Shown: piece after piece, positions 25,988 through 34,789 of the stretch | Layout of the letters: the number at the start of each line of letters is the position of its first letter | Numbering within the stretch: the stretch's first letter is position 1 | NCBI GenBank assembly: GCA_035628595.1 | Contig: DASPJN010000132.1 | Coordinates: 1 to 64,000 of the forward strand | DNA from: Chryseosolibacter sp035628595 | Lineage (GTDB): Bacteria > Bacteroidota > Bacteroidia > Cytophagales > Cyclobacteriaceae | DNA length: 64,000 bases | Reading direction: 5' to 3' | The notes under the pieces: generated by a model | Seen by the model: the letters and a program-made list of their open reading frames with translations, nothing else | What the model was told of the DNA's origin: nothing | Databases searched by the model: none | Translations under genes and position numbers: made by a program

Positions 25988-28900
25988 TTAAAGTCCAAGC
26001 GTAAGTTGATCTTTAGCCACCGTCTTTTTTATTACCTTCTGCTTTCCGTCCTTCACCTCAATGATGGACTTATCAGTGAGGTAGACAACGTAACCTTCAA
26101 TTTTGATGTAATTCATCCGCTTTAGGATTGTCATGTATTTCAACACCTGTTCATTGTCGGTCTTTTTCTGATTTCCCGTTTTAAAGTCGATAACAATTGC
26201 ATGCTTGTCATTTGTCAACAGGCGATCAATCCGGATTTCTTCACCACCAGCTACCACGATCGGAATTTCGGTGCGCACAACCCATTTGTCAGAAAACCAT
26301 TCCTGAACTTGCGGTATTGCAATAATTGCCGAGATCTCATTTTTGAGAAGTTCACGTTCGGATGGACCGATCTTGCCCGACATTTCGGCGCCAAGAAGAG
26401 CCGCACTGAGATCGTCGAGCGTTCTCATTTGAGATAGCACGGTGTGTACAACGACGCCGTAATTAATTTTCGCAAGCTGCGCATCCCCGCCTTCCGCGAA
26501 ATAACCCGGCGCGCTTTTTCGCATCACGAGTTTGTTCTGCCAGCGTGTAGACCGGTAGGTGTTTAACGAGATGGCTGTTATATTTTCCGTACGCTTTTGT
26601 TTTGGCTGGTACGTCCAGTTGCCTGTTGATAAGATTACGTCCGTTGCATTCCAGTGCTGTTGTAATGCCGCGTTGGTCTGGATTGTTTCGAACAGGATTT
26701 CAGCAACCGAGTCTTTGTATCCTTTTGCTTTCGGCGCTGGTGCTGTGACGATTATTCCAGATTCAGCGCGCGTAAGCGCGACATAAAGCAAATTCAGATT
26801 GTCGAGATATGTTTGTGTTTGTTCCTCGCGATAGGTATCGTTAAAATAGGTCCGGTCAAGCCCGCCTGTATATTTAACCGGAATGAACCCTGCATCTTTG
26901 AACGGATCCTGATCCACATTAACCCAAAGATTAGGTGATTGCCACGTGTCGTGGTCAAGCGCCCACGCGCAAAACGGAATGATCACAAACTTAAATTGCA
27001 GTCCTTTTGATTTATGTACGGTCAGAATTTGCACTGCGTCAATGTCGCCGGAGATTTGAACAGATTTCTTTGCGCGGTTTTCTTCCCACCACTCGAGGAA
27101 TGCGCCCAGGTCATTGCGCTCACGGTTTGTAAATTCAAGAACCAGGTCTTCGAAAGCCTGCAGATAGATTAACTCACCGCTTATTTTTCCAAGCTGAAAA
27201 ATTTCAATGAGGACTTCGGTCAGTTCCAGTACACTTAGTTTTCTGAGTGATGTTTTTTGTTTTGTAAAGGCGTCTGGTAAATTATTTTCAAAGACTGCCT
27301 GGTTTGCTACGGTGAAAACTGCGGCGAGGTCTTTATCAGGCTCGTGCAAACGCGCGAACTCGTAACCCAACTGCGCGCGCGCAATGGCATTATCCGGATT
27401 CAGCAGATATTGCATCGCGGCAACCAGGAGATTCACGGAACTCGCTCCATCGACGCGCAACGATTCATTTGAAACAACATCGTATCGGCAATCAGGTTTT
27501 GCGTGTTCCGAAACCTTATACTGAAGCAGGTGCGATGCAATTCGCTGGCCTTCATCATTTTTTCTCACAAGGATTGCGATGTCCTTTAATGGTACGCCCT
27601 TTCGTTGAAGTTCCTCAAGGTGAGTTGGAACCATTTCAAGTGCGGTGGTTTTCCATTTTACTTTTGGTTCGACTTCAACTTCAGGATCTCCAAAAGTTTT
27701 TTCAGCCGTTTCTTCCGGAATGAATCTTACCTTAACAAAACCTGATTCTTCTTTAAATATCTGCTGCGTTACATCGCCATAAGCTTCATTCGCAAATGTT
27801 GTATTTGTACGTCCGGCAATGATTGCCGAAGCTGTTTTGAAAACCTCATTGTTAAATGATACAACTTTGGATGTGCTTCGAAAATTTTTATCTAGTTGAT
27901 GGTTGCTGATTCTTTCCTCACCCACAAACCCGGCAATCTGGTTCTGCAGCAAGTTCAGATCACCGCCCCGCCACCGATAGATGGCCTGCTTCACGTCTCC
28001 AACCACAAGACTTTGATAGCCCTGATCGAGACTGTTCGTGATCAACGGCTGGAAATTTTTCCATTGCATGCCGGATGTATCCTGAAACTCGTCAATGAGA
28101 TAATTCCGATAGAATGATCCGACCTTTTCATAAATGAATGGCGTATCACTGTCCTGGATGACACCGTTCAAAAACTTCGGCGCATCAGCGAGCAGCATCA
28201 CGTTGTTTTCAACTTTGTATTCATTCAGCTTTCGCGCGATGTCAGCAAGCAGACCGAACACATACATGTTTTTCAAGGCCGTTTCTGCAGAAAATGCTTT
28301 TGAGAATTGCGTATCGTATGCGTCGAGAATTTCGTGAATGGCAGGAACTAATTTTGTTTCAGCAATGTGGATAATTTCCGCTGCGTGCCGCGTCGACTTC
28401 CCCGGCCATTTTTTCGCCTGTGTAAAATGATTACGGATACGTTCTCCTGGCTTGTCGATACTGCCAAGATTTTTTCGGGACGCAAAGGCATTAAAGAATG
28501 TCAGAAGCCCTGAATTTTTTCCATAACTAAAATCTTCAGCAGTCCACCCGTTTATTTTCAATATCTCCAACGCTTCACGCGCCGGCTTCGAAACCGACCT
28601 AAGGAATTGGCTCTTTGTTTTCCAGAGCTTTTCCCTCAGATTTTTAAAGTATGAAGGGCGTGCTGTTGCGATATTTATTTCCGGTTCAATTTGTTTAAAC
28701 TCTTCGCGAAATATTTCTCGTGCGAATTCGATCAGGCTATGCCGTACATCCCACGCTTTTTCGTTTTCGAGATTTTCCTTGGCAAACTCAACAACCCATT
28801 CGGTCAGTTCCGTATTCGCCCCGAGTTCATCAATTAGATTATCGATTACTTCTTCGAGAATGGCCTCTTGTTCAACTTCGAGACGGTAATCGCCAACCAA

Positions 28901-29275
28901 ACCAGACTCACGGGTGAATGATCGGATGACCTTTTGAAAGAACGCATCTATCGTGCTGATTGCAAACTGTGAATACCCGTGGAGGATAGCAGTTTGTACA
29001 TTGTGGCTTCGTTCCTGAAATGTCTGCTTGTCGTAGCGAAGTTCTGTCATCAACTCATCCGCAAGTTCATTGTCGCGGCCGGTTGCAAATTCATTCAGAT
29101 AAAATAGGATCCGGTCTTTCATCTCCTGCGACGCTTTATTGGTAAACGTCACCGCGAGAATGTACTGGAAATACATTGACTTATGCTGGAGCGCAAGCTT
29201 CAGGTATTCCTTAGCGAGCGTGCGGGTTTTTCCACTACCGGCTGAACTTCTGTAAATCGAAAAAACTTTCTCCAC
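25988..29275 (-). CDS. UvrD/RecB-type helicase-nuclease (AddA-like)
   Basis: 1095-residue superfamily 1 helicase fused to a nuclease. Motif I is SAGSGKT at residues 11-17. Other helicase motifs are LIDEFQDTS (II), VGDVKQAIYRWRGGD (III), TVHKSKGLQFKFVIIP (V) and LYVALTRAES (VI). The C-terminal domain has the nuclease signature RIDRLLTNDKHAIVIDFKTG. Together with the AddB-like product it should form a dimeric helicase-nuclease that processes DNA ends for RecA. It is the first gene of a two-gene minus-strand unit and is divergent from the SDR gene at 29416 with a 140-bp gap. Confidence 0.9.
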   Translation of the reverse strand: MEKVFSIYRSSAGSGKTRTLAKEYLKLALQHKSMYFQYILAVTFTNKASQEMKDRILFYLNEFATGRDNELADELMTELRYDKQTFQERSHNVQTAILHGYSQFAISTIDAFFQKVIRSFTRESGLVGDYRLEVEQEAILEEVIDNLIDELGANTELTEWVVEFAKENLENEKAWDVRHSLIEFAREIFREEFKQIEPEINIATARPSYFKNLREKLWKTKSQFLRSVSKPAREALEILKINGWTAEDFSYGKNSGLLTFFNAFASRKNLGSIDKPGERIRNHFTQAKKWPGKSTRHAAEIIHIAETKLVPAIHEILDAYDTQFSKAFSAETALKNMYVFGLLADIARKLNEYKVENNVMLLADAPKFLNGVIQDSDTPFIYEKVGSFYRNYLIDEFQDTSGMQWKNFQPLITNSLDQGYQSLVVGDVKQAIYRWRGGDLNLLQNQIAGFVGEERISNHQLDKNFRSTSKVVSFNNEVFKTASAIIAGRTNTTFANEAYGDVTQQIFKEESGFVKVRFIPEETAEKTFGDPEVEVEPKVKWKTTALEMVPTHLEELQRKGVPLKDIAILVRKNDEGQRIASHLLQYKVSEHAKPDCRYDVVSNESLRVDGASSVNLLVAAMQYLLNPDNAIARAQLGYEFARLHEPDKDLAAVFTVANQAVFENNLPDAFTKQKTSLRKLSVLELTEVLIEIFQLGKISGELIYLQAFEDLVLEFTNRERNDLGAFLEWWEENRAKKSVQISGDIDAVQILTVHKSKGLQFKFVIIPFCAWALDHDTWQSPNLWVNVDQDPFKDAGFIPVKYTGGLDRTYFNDTYREEQTQTYLDNLNLLYVALTRAESGIIVTAPAPKAKGYKDSVAEILFETIQTNAALQQHWNATDVILSTGNWTYQPKQKRTENITAISLNTYRSTRWQNKLVMRKSAPGYFAEGGDAQLAKINYGVVVHTVLSQMRTLDDLSAALLGAEMSGKIGPSERELLKNEISAIIAIPQVQEWFSDKWVVRTEIPIVVAGGEEIRIDRLLTNDKHAIVIDFKTGNQKKTDNEQVLKYMTILKRMNYIKIEGYVVYLTDKSIIEVKDGKQKVIKKTVAKDQLTLGL

Positions 29276-29415
29276 GATCCGTGATTTGAATCAACAAGTT
29301 TAACGACTATTTCCTGACAAGTAATGACAATGACAGTTTTTTTCCATAATGCGATATTGCTGCCAGGGAGGCATGGTTTTGATCGTTTTTCTCCCGAATC
29401 ATCAACAACGAACTT

Positions 29416-30354
29416 ATGGCTGACAACGCAAAAGCAAACAGATACGCGCTGGTTACCGGCGCAACAAGCGGCTTCGGTTTTGAATTTTCTAAACTGCTTG
29501 CAAAGGATGGATATAACCTTGTTTTGGTTGCACGTGACGAGCAGCGTTTGATGCAGATCACCGATGACCTCACGCAGACATTCATGATTGAAACAATTCC
29601 GATTGCGAAGGATTTATTTTCACCCACTGCCGCAGAAGAAATTTACACTGAGACAAAGGCGAAAGGAATCGATATTGAAATTTTGATCAACGATGCCGGC
29701 CAGGGACAACACGGTAACTTTATTGAATACGATATTGCCCGTGATGTTGATATGATTCAGCTGAACATCACTTCGCTTGTGGCGTTAACCAAATTTTATC
29801 TCAACGACATGGTGGCACGCGACAGTGGTAAAATATTGCAAATTGCTTCGATACTGGGTGAATATCCCACGCCGTACATGTCGGTCTATGCAGCAACGAA
29901 AGCATTTGTCATTTCCTTTTCCGCAGGCTTGCAAAATGAATTGAAAGACACGAAAGTCACTGTAACAACCCTATTGCCAGGCGCGTCTGATACGGACTTT
30001 TTTCATAAGGCAGGAGCAGAGCATACTGTTACTTATCGCGAAGAAAAGCTTTCGAAACCCGAAGATGTTGCAAAGGACGGCTATGACGCTTTGATGAAAG
30101 GTGAAAGCAAGATCACTTCGGGTTTGAAAAACAAAGCCTATACAGCGATGACCGCTGTTCTGCCCGAAGGCGCAAAAGCGGCGTCGATGGAAAAACAAAT
30201 GCAGCCAAGCGAAAAGGAAAAAGGCCGCGAGCGAATAACACATGGACCATCGATCGAAGAGCGCGAGCGGATCGATTTAAAGACCGGCAGAGAAAACGGC
30301 GACTATAACGAGCATGAAGATCATGTTCACAAGAACGAAAATGAAGGGTTATGA
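29416..30354 (+). CDS. SDR family oxidoreductase
   Basis: 312-residue classical short-chain dehydrogenase/reductase. The cofactor motif TGATSGFG is near residue 15-22, the NDAG motif near 94, the catalytic Ser in IASILGE and Tyr-Lys in YAATK (about 158-162). The Rossmann core ends near residue 260, and a charged 50-residue tail rich in Glu, Arg and Lys follows, which is unusual for the family. The substrate cannot be told. Its stop codon overlaps the ATG of the SRPBCC gene (ATGA at 30351), so the two are or were translationally coupled. Confidence 0.88.
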   Translation: MADNAKANRYALVTGATSGFGFEFSKLLAKDGYNLVLVARDEQRLMQITDDLTQTFMIETIPIAKDLFSPTAAEEIYTETKAKGIDIEILINDAGQGQHGNFIEYDIARDVDMIQLNITSLVALTKFYLNDMVARDSGKILQIASILGEYPTPYMSVYAATKAFVISFSAGLQNELKDTKVTVTTLLPGASDTDFFHKAGAEHTVTYREEKLSKPEDVAKDGYDALMKGESKITSGLKNKAYTAMTAVLPEGAKAASMEKQMQPSEKEKGRERITHGPSIEERERIDLKTGRENGDYNEHEDHVHKNENEGL

Positions 30355-30796
30355 TAAATGATTTGATCGTATCGCGCAGCATCATGCTCGAAGCAGATGC
30401 TGCAACCGTTTGGAAATTATTGACAGATCCTGCGATGAGTACATGTACAATTGTGAAGTGTGCAGTGAATGGCGCGAGGGGAGTGAAATATCGTGGAACG
30501 ATGCAGGTAATGATGAAGTAAAATTCCGCGGACGCATCGTCGAGGTCATTCCCGGACGAAAGTTCAAATATACAACGTTCGATGTACACGCAGGTGATGA
30601 AGACCATCCGGACAATTATATTCACGTTGACTACACACTGGTGCCGAAGAACGGCAGAACAGATTTGCAGGTAACATTGAGTAACTTTGGTGGCGATGAC
30701 GCGCGATCCGAGCATGCCGCCGCCAGCCTGGATTTTGATGTGCTGCCGAAACTGAAAACAATGGCAACAGATCACGTTTCTTCAGTTCACTTTTAA
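30351..30796 (+). pseudogene. SRPBCC (AHSA1/START-like) gene with a frameshift
   Basis: The family N-terminus is encoded from the ATG at 30351 (VWKLLTDPAMS) and the rest in another frame up to 30796 (YMYNCEVCSEWREGSEISW and onward). The frames join near 30435-30441, where one base appears to be missing. Frame 1 ends at a stop at 30519-30521, after 56 codons. Without the shift the protein would have about 148 residues, normal for the family, which binds hydrophobic ligands in a helix-grip fold. It overlaps the stop of the SDR gene. It is either a recent pseudogene or a sequencing error. The downstream frame alone could start at a TTG at 30410, but would lack the first strand and helix. Confidence 0.8.
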
Positions 30797-30903
30797 CACC
30801 AGGGCAAGCGACGAAAAACGGGCATTCATTTAATTGTTAGTAGGCTGATCCGATAGTTCTGATTTCTGTTCCGAATATTAGTTTTTCATGGACGCGTAGC
30901 GTT

Positions 30904-31200
30904 TCAGTTGCGGTCGTTCAGTTCGAACGTTTTTCCGGATGAAACACACGTGCGTTTAAGTGAAAAGATGAGGATAACATCGACAGGAGTCTTTACTATC
31001 TCCAGATCCAGGATGGTACACCATTGCCGATAACCGTCATTCGATTCGACTTCGATCGAGTCGCCGCGTTTGTAGTTGAAAATTTCGAAGTCGGCAGGGG
31101 AGAGCAATAGTTTCGAAGTAATAACCTGATCGTGTTTTAGATCATCTATATCTTCTTCCGGCAACTGGCCAATCACGAATCGAACAGGAATTGCACTCAT
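30904..31200 (-). CDS. Small hypothetical protein with a compact beta domain
   Basis: 98 residues, no signal peptide, no Cys-rich motif. The central part (SPADFEIFNYKRGDSIEV, then an LDLEIV strand and IFSLKR) reads as a small beta-barrel domain. It aligns by eye with the 82-residue protein at 32751-32999, sharing the spacing of an SP pair, a Y-K/R-G turn, an LEI strand and a terminal FSL strand. Both lie next to the histidine kinase at 31324-32601. Function unknown; I do not recognise a named family. Confidence 0.6.
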   Translation of the reverse strand: MSAIPVRFVIGQLPEEDIDDLKHDQVITSKLLLSPADFEIFNYKRGDSIEVESNDGYRQWCTILDLEIVKTPVDVILIFSLKRTCVSSGKTFELNDRN

Positions 31201-31248
31201 AACTTCGTCCCTTTACATTCATTGATCTTACATGCGTGAGAGAAGTAA

Positions 31249-31268
31249 CAGCCAGTTCAGCCTGGCTG
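31249..31268 (-). terminator. Terminator-like hairpin after the kinase
   Basis: Perfect 7-bp stem CAGCCAG / CTGGCTG with a 6-base loop in the gap between the kinase stop (31324) and the next gene. The T-rich tail on the minus strand is interrupted, so it may be a weak terminator allowing some read-through into the 98-residue protein gene. Confidence 0.35.
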
Positions 31269-31323
31269 CTGCTTTCGGCTTTGAACTGCACATATTGCCG
31301 TTAGATTGCGATGACGTACGTGC

Positions 31324-32601
31324 TCACTTTGCTAAAGGGAGCCGAATAAAGAAGCTTGCGCCTTTTCCTGCTTCACTTTCGCACCAAATATCACCTCCCA
31401 TTGCATCGACAAATTTCTTGACGATCGATAGTCCCAGCCCGGTCGAAATTTCATTGCCAGTCGGCTTCGCTGTGAGCTTCTGATACTTACCGAATAGCTT
31501 TTTCTTATCTTCATCGCTGATGCCCGGCCCCTGATCCTTCACCTCGCCCTTTGCCTTACCGTTTTCAGTTGTAAGATTCACAAATACCTTGCGATTGGCA
31601 GGTGAAAATTTAATCGCATTCGAAATAAGATTCTCGTATGCCTGTTCTGAGTACATACGATCAGCTTCGATGATCACATCCTCCTGGATCGATGAAATCA
31701 GTTCTATCGATTTTTGTTGCGCGGTGACTTCAAAGCGTTGCACAAGATTCGAAAGTATTTCTGTCAGATTGATTCGCTCCAGCGTGATATTGACTTTCTT
31801 CGAGTCGATTGCCTCTACATCGAGGATTTTTCCAATCATATCCGTCAGGCGGTTCGTGCTGCTCTCAAGCATACCGATATATTGCTGCGTCTCCTCGTCA
31901 AGCTTGCTCGTCATTTTGATCAACGTCAGCAATCCTTTCATCTGGTTCAATGGACTCTTCAAGTCATGGGCAACAATCCCGATAAGGTTATTCTTTTCGT
32001 TGTTGAGATTCAGTAGCTCTTCATTTTTGTGAAGAATTTCATCCTTTTGTGTCTGAAGCTGCTCGTTCATTACAGTGATCGCTTCATTTGCTTCGTGCAG
32101 ATAATCCGATTGATCGAGCAACGCTTCTTTTTGTAATTCAAGCTCTTTATTTTTTTCGAGAACCTGTTGATTCACCGCGTTCAGTTTCTCGGCCTGGTCG
32201 TAGATCTTTTGCTGTTGCTGGATAAGCTCCTTGTTTTTTTCGGAGATTTCCTCGTAGGCTTCTTCAAGCTTTTGCGTAAGAATGAGCAGATCTTTCTTTT
32301 TATACTCAAGCAAAATATTGTCAGACATCAGCGTGTCTTTTGTCTTGTTGAGTACCTCGATCTGTTTCTCGAGACGAACAGTGCGTTTGCCAAGTGCTTT
32401 CTGGAGAGCGGGATAAAAATTTTTGGACTTTTCGGCAAGCGTAAGAAGTCCCTGCGTCACTTCTGATTTTTGATCCCTGATGAAATGGATCATCTTGTCG
32501 TGACCGGCGAGGCTGGCTTCTGCTTCAGCCTGATTCAGAAAATCAAGTAAAGCAGAATGATGTCTTTTCAGGACTTCTTCAAATTCTTCAAAGTCATTCA
32601 T
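31324..32601 (-). CDS. Cytosolic sensor histidine kinase with long coiled coil
   Basis: 425 residues without membrane segments or signal peptide. Residues 1-70 form a helical region of unknown fold (possibly the sensor). Residues about 75-205 are a long coiled coil rich in Lys, Glu, Gln and Leu. The HisKA H-box carries His212 in VAHDLKSPLNQ. The HATPase domain shows NLISNAIKFSP, KDQGPGIS and GLGLSIVKKF. No response regulator gene is adjacent, so it is an orphan kinase. Two small related proteins (30904-31200 and 32751-32999) flank it on the same strand and might be part of the pathway. Confidence 0.9.
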   Translation of the reverse strand: MNDFEEFEEVLKRHHSALLDFLNQAEAEASLAGHDKMIHFIRDQKSEVTQGLLTLAEKSKNFYPALQKALGKRTVRLEKQIEVLNKTKDTLMSDNILLEYKKKDLLILTQKLEEAYEEISEKNKELIQQQQKIYDQAEKLNAVNQQVLEKNKELELQKEALLDQSDYLHEANEAITVMNEQLQTQKDEILHKNEELLNLNNEKNNLIGIVAHDLKSPLNQMKGLLTLIKMTSKLDEETQQYIGMLESSTNRLTDMIGKILDVEAIDSKKVNITLERINLTEILSNLVQRFEVTAQQKSIELISSIQEDVIIEADRMYSEQAYENLISNAIKFSPANRKVFVNLTTENGKAKGEVKDQGPGISDEDKKKLFGKYQKLTAKPTGNEISTGLGLSIVKKFVDAMGGDIWCESEAGKGASFFIRLPLAK

Positions 32602-32750
32602 AACTGTCCAACCCCAGGATTTTCAATTTGTCTGACTCACAATATGGCAAATCCTGACGACAACCACTTCAAAATGTATTATTTTTTTGAACATAGCTGT
32701 CTGATTGAATGTAATTCAATGTATTACTGAAATCGGAGTCGAAACAGCCG

Positions 32751-32999
32751 TTATGGTTTCTCTACTACCAGCGAAAATGTCTTCATCTTTCCGTCGTCGG
32801 CTTTCGAGTTGATCTCCAACGGATCTGAAACAATTTTTCCTTCGGCTTCTCCTTTTTCGTGGACGAGTCTTACGGTTCGGCCTTTTTGATAGTCACCTTC
32901 CTCACCGGGTGAAACCGTAACGCGCACCTGCACTGGGTGGCCTTCCTGGAAGGTTTGATATATTGCTGATTCGTCCGGTGAAATATTTACTGTTCTCAT
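32751..32999 (-). CDS. Small hypothetical protein, possibly related to the 98-residue neighbour
   Basis: 82 residues, soluble, charge-rich. The segment SPGEEGDYQKGRTVRLV followed by IVSDPLEI and a terminal FSLVVEK strand has the same order of features as the protein at 30904-31200. It lies about 150 bp upstream of the kinase in the same direction and is divergent from the MmcQ-like gene. Function unknown. Confidence 0.6.
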   Translation of the reverse strand: MRTVNISPDESAIYQTFQEGHPVQVRVTVSPGEEGDYQKGRTVRLVHEKGEAEGKIVSDPLEINSKADDGKMKTFSLVVEKP

Positions 33000-33016
33000 G
33001 AGTCAAATAATTTACA

Positions 33017-33049
33017 TTTTGCACGGCCGCTGATAACAGCCTACCTTTA
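33017..33049 (+). promoter_or_regulatory. Bacteroidota-type promoter for the MmcQ-like gene
   Basis: TTTTG at 33017-33021 and TACCTTTA at 33042-33049 are separated by 20 bases, matching the -33/-7 pattern (TTTG, TAnnTTTG) in seven of eight -7 positions. The ATG at 33090 would follow a leader of about 35 bases. Confidence 0.5.
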
Positions 33050-33089
33050 TTTCTGAAAAAAGTATACCCGTTTATTTACCGTTGCTTAC

Positions 33090-33491
33090 ATGGTTACGAT
33101 TGAAGACCTTCAGACGATCTGCCGGCAGTTTAATGCAGTCGCAGAAGATATCAAGTGGGAAAATCATTTGTGTTTTAACGTCGGCGGGAAAATGTTTCTC
33201 ATTACAGCTCCGGACGAGTTACCCGTTTCCGCCTCATTCAAAGTTAATGATGAAGATTTCGATTTACTGAGTAATCGCGCGGGTTTCGAGCCTGCCCCGT
33301 ATCTGGCGCGGTATAAGTGGATAAGGGTGGATGACATTACGTTGCTCACTGAAAAGCAATGGAAGAAATACCTTGCTTCTTCCTACGAGTTGATACTTTC
33401 GAAGTTGCCTGCGAAAACAAAAAAATCTATTTCCGGTGAGGAGGCAAAAAAGAGTGTTAGCCCGAAACCCGAAACCAAAAAAGTGAAATAA
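33090..33491 (+). CDS. MmcQ/YjbR family protein
   Basis: 133 residues. The first 110 match the MmcQ/YjbR fold, a CyaY-like double-wing DNA-binding domain: VTIEDLQTICRQF at the start, then IKWENHLCFNVGGKMF, and WIRVDDITLLTEKQW with ELILSKLP near the end. The C-terminal 20 residues are Lys- and Ser-rich and disordered. Family members are small single-domain proteins of poorly defined function, thought to bind DNA or act as immunity-like factors. It stands alone and has its own promoter. Confidence 0.85.
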   Translation: MVTIEDLQTICRQFNAVAEDIKWENHLCFNVGGKMFLITAPDELPVSASFKVNDEDFDLLSNRAGFEPAPYLARYKWIRVDDITLLTEKQWKKYLASSYELILSKLPAKTKKSISGEEAKKSVSPKPETKKVK

Positions 33492-33611
33492 TTCGCGACA
33501 GGCCCGATTCAGCTTTGTGTAAGTTTCTTTTCAAAATCGTTGTGCGCAGAATTTTAAACGTCCATACTTTAGAGGTGATTTTTGTCCATTCGACAAACAA
33601 ATCCACTAGCT

Positions 33612-33845
33612 ATGGACTATTTTAATTCTTTATCCCTCAGCGATAAGAGAAAGTTCCTCTGGGATCAGGGACGATATGTTATGACCACCGATTTTTACGG
33701 CGCCCGTGTTAAGCTATTCTCACTGAATACGTCATTTGTGGAGGTCTATTATCATCCCGTTGATAAGAAGGTGATGCGTATTTCTATTGCGAACGATGCC
33801 GACCTCAAGAAACACCTTTCGGGTATCAAGGTTTCCTTCTCTTAA
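33612..33845 (+). CDS. Small hypothetical protein
   Basis: 77 residues from the ATG at 33612; the frame is open from a TTG at 33582, but the hydrophobic-polar pattern starts at MDYFNSLSLSDKRKFLW. It reads as a helix followed by four beta strands (YVMTTDFYGARVKLF, FVEVYYHP, KVMRISIA). Small proteins of this shape are frequent in the phylum without known function. A bidirectional terminator follows at once. Confidence 0.65.
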   Translation: MDYFNSLSLSDKRKFLWDQGRYVMTTDFYGARVKLFSLNTSFVEVYYHPVDKKVMRISIANDADLKKHLSGIKVSFS

Positions 33846-33870
33846 CGTATTTGTGTTTGCTTTGAAAATA

Positions 33871-33899
33871 AAAAAGGCATCCCGCGAGATGCCTTTTTT
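33871..33899. terminator. Bidirectional intrinsic terminator
   Basis: A-run, stem GGCATC / GATGCC with loop CCGCGA, then a T-run; symmetrical, so it serves both the plus-strand gene ending at 33845 and the minus-strand lipoprotein gene ending at 33917. Confidence 0.88.
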
Positions 33900-33916
33900 A
33901 TTTTGTAACAACGAAA

Positions 33917-34108
33917 TTACTGTGCTGCAGTAGTGTCAGCAGATACAGTTTGTGTTGTATCAGCAGCAGCAGTTGAATCAACTGTAGCTGGTGTTTCTGT
34001 TTCAACTGGGGTTTCAGTTGCAGGTTGCTCTGCAGGCTTTGAATTACATGCTGCAATTGCGAAAGAAAGAACCAGTGCTCCGGCAAAAAGTTTGAATGTT
34101 TTTTTCAT
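33917..34108 (-). CDS. Small Ala/Thr/Pro-rich lipoprotein
   Basis: 63 residues: a short basic N-terminus (MKKTFKLF), a hydrophobic core and a lipobox with Cys21 (FAIAAC). The mature part is about 43 residues of Thr, Ala, Pro, Glu and Val with no fold signal. Such tails act as spacers at the cell surface or periplasm. The alternative overlapping frame 33898-34086 has no signal peptide and is rejected. The gene diverges from the sigma factor at 34226 with 117 bp between. Confidence 0.8.
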   Translation of the reverse strand: MKKTFKLFAGALVLSFAIAACNSKPAEQPATETPVETETPATVDSTAAADTTQTVSADTTAAQ

Positions 34109-34225
34109 AAGGGATAAAAATTTGACTTCATACCCGTTTTTGCTTCCGGTAACCCATTAAGAAGAAAAACTTTTTTTCTTTTTTAATTTGGGTTACGTTC
34201 AAGCCTTAATTGTATAAAGCCATCA

Positions 34226-34783
34226 TTGAGCAGCCAGGTGCATTACATCGATGAATTGATTGTCAGCGAGATACGGCTGAAAAATGACCGTATTCTGCAT
34301 GAGCTGTATAAGCTGCATTTCCCGATGATCAGGCGCCTTGTGATGGCCAATAGTGGGTCTGAACATGAAGCGAAAGATATTTATCAGGATGCGATAATCG
34401 CATTTTATGAGCGATGTCAGCAACCTGATTTTCAGCTCTCATGTAAGATTAGCACCTATTTGTATGCGGTTAGCCGCAGACTATGGTTGAAAAGGCTCAA
34501 CGAAAAAAAGTGGACGCCCATGAGCATTCATGAGGCTGACGTGTTCCCTGATATTGACACAGAAATGGTTCGTGTGGATGAGAATGAGGCAAATATGGGG
34601 CGAATGCAACTTGCGCTTTCGCAGCTTGGTGAACCCTGCAATAGCGTTCTGCTGGATTTCTATTTCAATAAGTTTACAATGGAAGAGATTACTGGCAAAT
34701 TTGGTTATACAAACACGGACACAGCCAAGAATCAGAAGTACAAATGCCTGCAAAGGTTGAAAAAATTGTTTTTTGCTAAATGA
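34226..34783 (+). CDS. ECF-type RNA polymerase sigma factor
   Basis: 185-residue sigma-70-family protein with only regions 2 and 4. Region 2 includes SEHEAKDIYQDAIIAFYER, and region 4 MEEITGKFGYTNTDTAKNQKYKCLQRLKK. The start is a TTG at 34226, as the first conserved residues follow within about 20 codons. The downstream gene starts 6 bp after its stop and encodes a membrane protein with a cytoplasmic domain placed like an anti-sigma factor, so the two form a regulatory pair. Confidence 0.87.
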   Translation: MSSQVHYIDELIVSEIRLKNDRILHELYKLHFPMIRRLVMANSGSEHEAKDIYQDAIIAFYERCQQPDFQLSCKISTYLYAVSRRLWLKRLNEKKWTPMSIHEADVFPDIDTEMVRVDENEANMGRMQLALSQLGEPCNSVLLDFYFNKFTMEEITGKFGYTNTDTAKNQKYKCLQRLKKLFFAK

Positions 34784-34789
34784 ACGACT

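Noticed and set aside
33898..34086. Frame overlapping the small lipoprotein
   Set aside because: The other frame (33917-34108) has a signal peptide and lipobox; this one is Gln/Leu-rich low complexity from the same repeats.
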